From Parcubacteria group bacterium M6-OD1-4 (GTDB taxonomy: Bacteria > Patescibacteriota > Patescibacteriia > Patescibacteriales > UBA12465), in assembly GCA_003056205.1 (NCBI GenBank), contig LSNS01000007.1, positions 1 to 34,624 of the forward strand: a stretch of 34,624 bases of DNA, given 5' to 3'. How positions within the stretch are numbered: position 1 is the first letter of the stretch; every line of letters starts with the position of its first letter. Both the position numbers and the translations under genes were made by a program. A model generated the notes under the pieces. It searched no databases and was not told the DNA's origin. It saw nothing but the letters and a program-made list of their open reading frames with translations. Below, piece after piece: positions 27,661 to 34,624 of this stretch.

Positions 27661-28434
27661 TTAATCTTTTAATTCTAAAACAATTGGAGCATGATCTGAT
27701 CCTTGAATTTGATCAAGAATATAGGCTTTTTTCAATACTGTTTTTAGTTTAACGGAAGTACAAAAATAGTCAATCCGCCAACCAATATTACGAGGACGTG
27801 CTCCTGTCCGATAACTCCACCAAGAATATTGAATCTTTTGTCCTTGCAATTCACGAAAAGTATCTAAAAAATTAGAGGCTAGTAATTTAGTAAACCAAGC
27901 TCGTTCGGCAACAGTACATCCCGCTGCCCCCTCATTTTCACGGGGTCGCGCTAAATCAATTTCTTGATGAGCAACATTAAAGTCGCCAGTAATTATCACC
28001 GCTTTATTTTTTTCTAATTTTTTAACATATCTCAACAAAGCCTGATTAAATTCTAATTTATAGGACAAGCGCGATAGTTCCGCATTGCTATTCGGAAAAT
28101 AAACATTCAGGAGATAAAAATTAGGCAGCTCAACAATTTGGATTCGTCCTTCAAGATCAAACTTTTTTATTTTTAAACCAGCTTGGACTTTTATAATCTG
28201 TGAAGCAAATTGCGAGCGTACTAAAACTAAAGTTCCGCTATAACCGGGACGCTCAGCACAATTCCAATAAGCCTGGTAATCAAGAAAATCAAATTTAATC
28301 TTTTGACGAGTTTCTTCAGAAATTTTGATTTCTTGTAAACACAGGATATCAGGTTGCTCAGTTTTCAAGAAATCATTAAAACCCTTTTTAATAACTGCCC
28401 GTAAACCATTAATATTCCAAGAGATTATTTTCAT
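27661..28434 (-). CDS. xth: Exodeoxyribonuclease III
   Basis: ISWNINGLRA, CLQEIK, TGDFNVAH, RIDYFC, GSDHAPI motifs. Confidence 0.95.
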   Translation of the reverse strand: MKIISWNINGLRAVIKKGFNDFLKTEQPDILCLQEIKISEETRQKIKFDFLDYQAYWNCAERPGYSGTLVLVRSQFASQIIKVQAGLKIKKFDLEGRIQIVELPNFYLLNVYFPNSNAELSRLSYKLEFNQALLRYVKKLEKNKAVIITGDFNVAHQEIDLARPRENEGAAGCTVAERAWFTKLLASNFLDTFRELQGQKIQYSWWSYRTGARPRNIGWRIDYFCTSVKLKTVLKKAYILDQIQGSDHAPIVLELKD

Positions 28435-28458
28435 ATTTGTGAAACAATGTGTTATAAT
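28430..28458 (+). promoter_or_regulatory. Promoter candidate TTCATA-17 bp-TATAAT
   Basis: TATAAT at 28453-28458 with TTCATA 17 nt upstream, 40 nt before the dsbA-like start. Confidence 0.5.
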
Positions 28459-28497
28459 AAATTTATTATAGTTTAGATTACACTATTTTTCAATCTT

Positions 28498-29250
28498 ATG
28501 AATTTAAACGAACGCTTAAAACTGGCCGAGATGAAAGCCCGCCATCAAGAGCTTTTTGTTCCTTGGTATAAAAAATGGTGGGGACTAGTAATCTTAATAA
28601 TTAGTAGTTTGGTGTTAATTTTTCTAATTGCCTCGGGACTCTATATTGTGAATCGCGTTCAACAGATTAAAAATGGACAAACTTTTACCCCTAGTTCTGC
28701 TCAAATCCAAACTCATCTTCAAGAGATTAATGGCGATGGAACTAATTATTTTCTAGGAACTAACAATCCACAAATAACCATTGTAGAATTCGGTGATTTT
28801 TCTTGTCCACACTGCCGAGAAGCTTATCCAGTAGTTAACCAATTAGCAAAACTTTATAAAAACAAAATAAAAATAATTTGGCGAGATTATTTAATTAATA
28901 GTAACTCAATTGATTTGGCGATGGCGGCTCGTTGTGCTGGGGCGCAAGGAAAATTTTGGCCAATGCATGATACTTTATTTGCTAATCAATCAGAATTAAC
29001 TACTAATGATTCTACGCGACCAGCAAAATTGATTGTGCTCGCTCAAAAACTAGGTTTAAACACTAAGCAATTTAGTACTTGTCTTAGTCAAGAAAAATAT
29101 CTAAAACAAATTAAGAAAGATTATGCGGACGCCAATGCTCTCGGAATTCCGGGGACACCAACCTGGTATGTTAATAATCATTCCTTCTCGGGCTATCTTC
29201 CATTTAATAAATTCAACTCGTTAATCCAAGGGCTACTTAAACTTAAATAA
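28498..29250 (+). CDS. DsbA-family thiol:disulfide oxidoreductase, membrane anchored
   Basis: N-terminal TM helix, active site FSCPHC, cis-Pro loop GIPGTPTWYV. Confidence 0.9.
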   Translation: MNLNERLKLAEMKARHQELFVPWYKKWWGLVILIISSLVLIFLIASGLYIVNRVQQIKNGQTFTPSSAQIQTHLQEINGDGTNYFLGTNNPQITIVEFGDFSCPHCREAYPVVNQLAKLYKNKIKIIWRDYLINSNSIDLAMAARCAGAQGKFWPMHDTLFANQSELTTNDSTRPAKLIVLAQKLGLNTKQFSTCLSQEKYLKQIKKDYADANALGIPGTPTWYVNNHSFSGYLPFNKFNSLIQGLLKLK

Positions 29251-29251
29251 T

Positions 29252-29791
29252 ATGGAACAAATTCGTATTCACGGACGAGGGGGGCAAGGAGTGGTCACCG
29301 CTGCAGAATTAATTGCTTTAGCCGCTTTCTATGATGGTCACGAAGCTCAAGCTTTTCCAAATTTTGGAGTAGAGAGAAGTGGTGCTCCCATTCAATCTTT
29401 TGCCCGAATTGATAATCAGGCGATTATTACCCGGGAACAAATCTATGAACCTAGTGTGTTAATTATTCAGGATAGCACCCTAATTGGCAACGTCGATGTT
29501 TTCCAAGGTATTAGCAAAAAAACAAAAATAATTATTAATGCCACAAAAAATAATTGGTCTCACCTTCATTTAAAATCTAAACATCTCTATTTTTCACCAG
29601 CTACGGAAATTGCTTTAAAGATTTTAGGAAAAAATATTGTCAACACGGTTATTTTGGGAGCACTAGTAAAATATACTGGATTAATTTCTTTAAAGTCTTT
29701 AGAAAAAGCCGTCCAAACAAAATTTGCTAACAAAGGAACAGAAATTATCAAAAAAAATATTGCTGCTCTAAAAATGATTGATAAAATCTAA
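29252..29791 (+). CDS. 2-oxoacid:ferredoxin oxidoreductase, gamma subunit
   Basis: RIHGRGGQGVVTAAELIALAA...FPNFGVERSGAPIQSFARI. Confidence 0.93.
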   Translation: MEQIRIHGRGGQGVVTAAELIALAAFYDGHEAQAFPNFGVERSGAPIQSFARIDNQAIITREQIYEPSVLIIQDSTLIGNVDVFQGISKKTKIIINATKNNWSHLHLKSKHLYFSPATEIALKILGKNIVNTVILGALVKYTGLISLKSLEKAVQTKFANKGTEIIKKNIAALKMIDKI

Positions 29792-29816
29792 ATTTTAGAA
29801 ATTTAGAATTGAGTTT

Positions 29817-30098
29817 ATGAAAAAAAATAAAAAAAGGATAGAGCTAGTGGTCAAACCTGGAACAAGTTTAAAAAATAAAACTGGACCCTGGCGCACAGAA
29901 AAACCTTTAACTGATTTAGAAATTTGTATTGGCTGTTCTTTATGCGCTAAAGTTTGCCCCGACAGTGCAATTACCATGAAACAAAATTTAAAGAAAAGTA
30001 AATTAGAACCTCATACTGATTATAATTACTGTAAAGGTTGTGGTTTATGTGCTCAAGTTTGTCCAGTGAAAGCTATTAAAATGAAAAAAGATTATTAA
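29817..30098 (+). CDS. 2-oxoacid:ferredoxin oxidoreductase, delta subunit (2x[4Fe-4S] ferredoxin)
   Basis: CIGCSLCAKVCP and CKGCGLCAQVCP. Confidence 0.95.
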   Translation: MKKNKKRIELVVKPGTSLKNKTGPWRTEKPLTDLEICIGCSLCAKVCPDSAITMKQNLKKSKLEPHTDYNYCKGCGLCAQVCPVKAIKMKKDY

Positions 30099-30130
30099 AA
30101 AGAAAAAAATCTTTAGTCAACATTTTATCT

Positions 30131-31327
30131 ATGATTTCTAAAAATAAAAAACAAATTTTAGAAGGCTCTAATGCGATTGCCTTAACAATTAAAAATATCG
30201 CTCCCGCAGTAGTCTCGGCTTTTCCAATTACTCCTCAAACACATATTGTGGAAGATTTAGCAAAAATGAAAGCTGATGGCTTAGCTTCTTTTGAGTATAT
30301 TCGGGCGGAAAGTGAATTTGCTGCCGCCTCTATTGTTTTAGGAGCAAGTGCTACTGGGGTGCGGGTCTACAGTGCAACCAGTTCCCAAGGCTTACTACTA
30401 ATGACCGAAGTAGTTTTTAATATTGCGGGCATGCGTTTACCAGTGGTGATGACGGTTGCGAATCGTTCCGTCTCCGCTCCAATTAATATTTGGAATGATC
30501 ATGGAGATGCAATGGCGGTTCGTGATGCTGGTTGGATTAAATTTTTTGCCAGCAATCATCAAGAAAGCGTTAATCAACATATTTTGGCATACAAAATTGC
30601 CGAAAAATTACAGCTTCCCGTAATGATTAATGTTGATGGTTTTATTTTAACGCATTCTTATGAACCAGTAATTATTCCTGATGATAAAACAATTAAAAAA
30701 TATCTACCAGTATATCAACCCCCAACAGGAACCTATTTAGACCCGAAAAATCCAGTTACTCTAGGAGCTTTTTTTGGACCAAATAACTATTTAGAAACTC
30801 GCCAAATGCTTCATGAAGATTTAATGTCCAGTTTAGAAATAATTAAAGAAGAATATAAACTATTAAATAAAACGCTCGCTAATCAGGGCGCTAACCATCA
30901 ACGACAAAAACTCTCTAGAATCGATAATGGTTTAATTGAATATTATGGCCCACAAAAACCAAAAACTATTTTGATCGCCATGGGTTCTGTGATCGGAACC
31001 ATCTTGGAAACAATTAAGAATTTTAAGGATGTTGGTTTATTAAAAATAAAAGTCTATCGTCCTTTTCCCGCTGAAGAGATTGTCAAAATAATTAAGCCAG
31101 CACAAAATATTGCCGTTTTAGAAAAAGCAATTAGTCTTGGACAAAGTGGACCACTTTATGCTGATTTGGCGGCAACGGTCATGGCTAGTAAAATTAAAAA
31201 GAATTTGAATCTGAAGAATTATATTGTTGGCTTAGGAGGACGAGATATTACTCAAAAAATGATTAAGGAGATAATAAAAGATGCACCACAAAAGAATAAT
31301 TACTTAAAATTTATAGGAAAAATATGA
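30131..31327 (+). CDS. 2-oxoacid:ferredoxin oxidoreductase, alpha subunit
   Basis: EGSNAIALTIKNIAPAVVSAFPITPQTHIVEDLA, YSATSSQGLLLMTE, NDHGDAMAVRDAGWI. Confidence 0.95.
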   Translation: MISKNKKQILEGSNAIALTIKNIAPAVVSAFPITPQTHIVEDLAKMKADGLASFEYIRAESEFAAASIVLGASATGVRVYSATSSQGLLLMTEVVFNIAGMRLPVVMTVANRSVSAPINIWNDHGDAMAVRDAGWIKFFASNHQESVNQHILAYKIAEKLQLPVMINVDGFILTHSYEPVIIPDDKTIKKYLPVYQPPTGTYLDPKNPVTLGAFFGPNNYLETRQMLHEDLMSSLEIIKEEYKLLNKTLANQGANHQRQKLSRIDNGLIEYYGPQKPKTILIAMGSVIGTILETIKNFKDVGLLKIKVYRPFPAEEIVKIIKPAQNIAVLEKAISLGQSGPLYADLAATVMASKIKKNLNLKNYIVGLGGRDITQKMIKEIIKDAPQKNNYLKFIGKI

Positions 31328-32307
31328 AAAAATTAAAGATTATAAAAATTGGTTTAACAATAATTCTAGTTGCTCAACTTGGAGGAATGATGATTTTTTT
31401 GGCTACTCCCCAAGTAGCATTGGCGGACTATAATTGCCAATGGGTAAGTTCACCAGGAATTTGTACTGATGGAACAAAGGCCGATATTGCAACAAAATGT
31501 AACCATCCCTCCATTGATATAACTGGCTCTTGTTGTTGTTCTAATATAGCACCAGTAACTCAAAAGACAACAATTAAACCGACAGTACCGACAAAAAACT
31601 CTGCTTTAAATCAAGCTTCTAAATCTTTACAATTTACTCCCCAAGTACCTATTCCAGGATTTTTATCAACTGGAGCAACTTCCATAGCAGTTGGAACTCC
31701 TAATTCATCGGGTATAATGTCTAGTGATTTATTAGCTAAATATATCCAAGCTTTATATAAATATGGGCTAGCAATCGGCGGTATTCTAGCCGCTATTGTC
31801 TTAATGGGTGGCGGGGTATTATGGTTGGTTTCCGCTGGTAATGATTCTAAGGTAACACAAGCCAAAGAATTAATTAGCGGGAGTGTTATTGGTTTAATTA
31901 TTCTCTTTAGTTCTTGGTTATTATTAGATACAATTAATCCTAATTTAACAAAGTTACAGACACTTAATATTCAAACACTACAAAGAGCAACTTTAAATCT
32001 CGGTTGTTGTCTAAACAAAACAACTGGAAAAGTTTCTAATGATACTCAGGGCGAATGTGGAGCGAATAAGTTTTTTTCTGGTAAATTAGCAAATTTAGAT
32101 ACTAATAAGTGTGAAATAGCTGGTTGTTGTTACGATGTTTGGTCTGGTGGTCAAACCAGTGAAACAACTTGTCAACAAAGCATAATATCATTTTGTAAAA
32201 ATAGTTCTAGCGTAACTAGCGGAGACGCAATGACTTTTTATCAAGGACAAAACTGTTCTAATGTCCCTAAATGCGAAGGTCATATAATTTCAAATCTTCA
32301 TAAATAA
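31324..32307 (+). CDS. Secreted Cys-rich protein with VirB2/TrbC pilin-like two-TM core
   Basis: Signal peptide ending VALA. LAIGGILAAIVLMGGGVLWLVSAGND...AKELISGSVIGLIILFSSWLLLDTINPNL. CC/CCC-rich flanks. Confidence 0.75.
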   Translation: MKKLKIIKIGLTIILVAQLGGMMIFLATPQVALADYNCQWVSSPGICTDGTKADIATKCNHPSIDITGSCCCSNIAPVTQKTTIKPTVPTKNSALNQASKSLQFTPQVPIPGFLSTGATSIAVGTPNSSGIMSSDLLAKYIQALYKYGLAIGGILAAIVLMGGGVLWLVSAGNDSKVTQAKELISGSVIGLIILFSSWLLLDTINPNLTKLQTLNIQTLQRATLNLGCCLNKTTGKVSNDTQGECGANKFFSGKLANLDTNKCEIAGCCYDVWSGGQTSETTCQQSIISFCKNSSSVTSGDAMTFYQGQNCSNVPKCEGHIISNLHK

Positions 32308-32345
32308 CATAAACACCAATCAATTAAATTAACTAAAATGAGAAT

Positions 32346-33224
32346 ATGCAAAATAATAAAACACTTCCTTCTAAATTCATCTTCCCTGGTCACAACGCTT
32401 GTGCAGGTTGTGGCCAACTAGTCGCTGTACAAGCGGTGATGCGCGGTTTAAATTCGGATACTATTATTTCTAATGCGACTGGTTGCTTGGAAGTAACGAG
32501 CACTTCTTATCCTCAAAGTGCTTGGGGTTTGCCTTGGATTCATTCTCTATTTGAAAATGCTTCAGCTGTGGCTTCGGGAATTTCTGCTGCGCTTAAACAA
32601 AAAAAGAAAAAAACTAAAGTGGTCGTTCAGGGTGGTGATGGGGGAACTTATGATATTGGCATCGGACTGATTAGCGGCATGTGGGAACGAGAAGAAAATA
32701 TTCTCTATATTTGTTATGATACCGAAGCTTATTCTAACACGGGAATTCAGGCTTCTGGAGCCACTCCTTATGATGCTTCAACAACTACTACTCCTGCCGG
32801 ATTAAAATCGACAGGCTCTCAACAAGTTAAAAAAGATATGCTCGCCATTGCCCTGGCTCATGGTTTAAAATATGCCGCTCAAAGCACTGCGGGTTATCCA
32901 GATGATATTACAAACAAAATAAAAAAAGCTCTAGCCGTTGATGGCCCGAGCTATCTACAAATTTTATCACCCTGTATTCCCGGTTGGAAGATGCGAACTG
33001 ATGGCGCAGTCTTAATGGGAAAATTAGCAGTGACTACTGGCCTTTATCCTTTATTAGAATATACTAATGGTCAATTAACTAGTTCTAGTATTACTGATTC
33101 TTTTCGTCCACAAACAGTCAATGAATATTTAAAACTACAAGGAAGGTTTAAACATTTAAAAGCAAAGGACATTAAAGAAATTCAAAAACTTGCTAATCAA
33201 AATATAGAAAAATATAAACTATAA
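32346..33224 (+). CDS. 2-oxoacid:ferredoxin oxidoreductase, beta subunit (TPP-binding)
   Basis: HNACAGCGQ, ATGCLEVTST, GGDGGTYDIGIGLISGMWERE, YDTEAYSNTGIQASGATPYDA. Confidence 0.96.
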   Translation: MQNNKTLPSKFIFPGHNACAGCGQLVAVQAVMRGLNSDTIISNATGCLEVTSTSYPQSAWGLPWIHSLFENASAVASGISAALKQKKKKTKVVVQGGDGGTYDIGIGLISGMWEREENILYICYDTEAYSNTGIQASGATPYDASTTTTPAGLKSTGSQQVKKDMLAIALAHGLKYAAQSTAGYPDDITNKIKKALAVDGPSYLQILSPCIPGWKMRTDGAVLMGKLAVTTGLYPLLEYTNGQLTSSSITDSFRPQTVNEYLKLQGRFKHLKAKDIKEIQKLANQNIEKYKL

Positions 33225-33641
33225 ATTAGTCACTTTCTCTGTTCCCTGATCCATGGCCTGATTAGCTAAACGATCCGCTTCTTGATTCTGTTCCCGGGGA
33301 ATGTGTGTGTAACTAATTTTTTTAAAATTGAAAACTAAATTATGAACTTTTAAGAACAAGGATGCTAAATCTTTGTTTTTTACTTTATATTTATGTTGCA
33401 GTTGTTTAACAACTAATTCACTGTCTAAATAACAATCCACTTCTTCGGCTCCTAATTTAGTAGCACGCTGAAGAGCAAAAATCAAAGCTTGATATTCAGC
33501 TTGATTATTAGTTGCTACGCCTAAATATTCAGAAACTTCAGCCACTACTTGTCGCTGAGTATTATATAATACCGCTCCCACTCCCGCTGGACCAGGATTT
33601 CCACGTGCTCCACCATCAGTATAAATAATTATCTTTTTCAT
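33219..33641 (-). CDS. Ribonuclease HI family protein
   Basis: IYTDGGARGNPGPAGVGAVLY, NNQAEYQALIFAL, DSELVVKQL, REQNQEADRLAN. Confidence 0.93.
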   Translation of the reverse strand: MKKIIIYTDGGARGNPGPAGVGAVLYNTQRQVVAEVSEYLGVATNNQAEYQALIFALQRATKLGAEEVDCYLDSELVVKQLQHKYKVKNKDLASLFLKVHNLVFNFKKISYTHIPREQNQEADRLANQAMDQGTEKVTNL

Positions 33642-33681
33642 AATAATCTTAAAACTAATATTAAATTTATTCTAAAAATAT

Positions 33682-34624
33682 TTATTTCTGAGAATCAGGT
33701 TCTGACTCAGAATCATTTTTCTTAATATCCACAACCTTCAACTGCACCGATCTTCGCCCATTGAAATCATTAATCTCCAAATAATAAACTAAATCTAAAT
33801 GATCACCAATTTTAAATTCCTGATATTTTTTGCTCGCACCAAAAGCAATCGCCCATAAGCTATTAGTTTGTCTAGTATGCGAATCCTGACTAGAAAGAGA
33901 AAATTTAATATGTTGTTGCTCAGCGCCCATGGTAATAATATTTTGAATCTCCAAATTATAACTAACAAAAGATGGTTGGGGATTATTTTGTCCATAGGGA
34001 GCTAAAACTTTGATACTCTGGATTAATTCTAAATTAATCTCGGAGAAATTTAAGACCGCCTCAATATTTAATTTAGGAAATAAAGTCTTGACATCTAATT
34101 TCTTGCCAGCAAGAGTCTCTAATTTTTTCTGAAAAGCAGATAAATTCTCCTCACCAATTAATGAAAAACCACAGGCCATTGGATGCCCACCATATTTATC
34201 TAAGTACTGCGAACCATCTTCTAGACCAGCGATAAGGTTAAATTCAGGAATAGAACGACCAGAACCTTTAAAAACAGTCTGTTCACCATCAAGACTGCGT
34301 GTCACAATCAAACTCGGACGATAATATTTTTCGGTAATTCGTCCCGCCACCAAACCAATTACTCCCTCATTCCAATCTTGCCCCACGGGAGCGACGGCGA
34401 TAATAACTAAGGGTAAATGTTGAGAATCAATTTGCTCTTCAACTTGCAGTAAAATTTCTTTAGTGATTTTCTGACGGTCTAAATTACGTTGATTAAGCTC
34501 TTGCGCTAAGCGTTGGGCTTCTTGTTGATCAGTAGTTGTTAACAAAGAAAAAGCGCTATTGGCATGAGCCAAACGGCTAGCAGCATTAAGGCGAGGCCCA
34601 ATCTGCCAAGCAACATTCCAAGAT
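33682..34624 (-). CDS. recJ: Single-stranded-DNA-specific exonuclease RecJ, C-terminal part; continues past the window
   Basis: Frame stays open to the window edge: SWNVAWQIGPRLNAASRLAHANSAF upstream of the track start. GLVAGRITEKYYRPSLIVT, GSGRSIPEFNL, GGHPMACGFSL. Confidence 0.92.
   Translation of the reverse strand, partial: SWNVAWQIGPRLNAASRLAHANSAFSLLTTTDQQEAQRLAQELNQRNLDRQKITKEILLQVEEQIDSQHLPLVIIAVAPVGQDWNEGVIGLVAGRITEKYYRPSLIVTRSLDGEQTVFKGSGRSIPEFNLIAGLEDGSQYLDKYGGHPMACGFSLIGEENLSAFQKKLETLAGKKLDVKTLFPKLNIEAVLNFSEINLELIQSIKVLAPYGQNNPQPSFVSYNLEIQNIITMGAEQQHIKFSLSSQDSHTRQTNSLWAIAFGASKKYQEFKIGDHLDLVYYLEINDFNGRRSVQLKVVDIKKNDSESEPDSQK

Noticed and set aside
29795-29977. Minus-strand 60-aa ORF
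   Set aside because: Antisense to the ferredoxin-like delta subunit with clear 4Fe-4S motifs.
1-34624. Possible UGA recoding, as in Gracilibacteria/Absconditabacteria
   Set aside because: Housekeeping ORFs (recG, leuS, radA, rsmA) are intact under code 11, and the alpha-subunit gene ends in TGA at the expected length.
1-34624. CRISPR arrays, IS elements, rRNA
   Set aside because: No regularly spaced direct repeats, transposase motifs or rRNA-like sequence seen on reading; a dedicated search was not possible.

Overview
AT-rich bacterial chromosomal window with genetic code 11, resembling a Candidate Phyla Radiation/Patescibacteria genome (inference from gene content and style). Housekeeping genes: tRNA-Ser(GCT), tRNA-Arg(GCG), recG, radA, rsmA, leuS, xth, an RNase HI gene and a truncated recJ. 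The main accessory content is a minus-strand envelope/secretion locus at about 5.7-24.2 kb. It holds a VirB4-like ATPase split by one in-frame stop, a PrgI-like protein, two paralogous proteins of unknown function, a VirB6/TrbL-like protein with a long C-terminal tail carrying a glycine zipper and an HExxH motif, a small membrane protein, a giant 2684-aa Cys-rich secreted protein with about ten Cx6C repeats plus jelly-roll-like, EF-hand and PKD-like segments, and a TSP3/EF-hand-type membrane protein. On the plus strand, a dsbA-like gene and a four-subunit 2-oxoacid:ferredoxin oxidoreductase operon enclose a Cys-rich VirB2-like pilin candidate between the alpha and beta subunits. A small, hairpin-dense, comparatively G+C-rich orphan gene lies at about 3.0-3.6 kb. 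No CRISPR array, rRNA or transposase was seen. All functional names come from motif reading; no database search was run.
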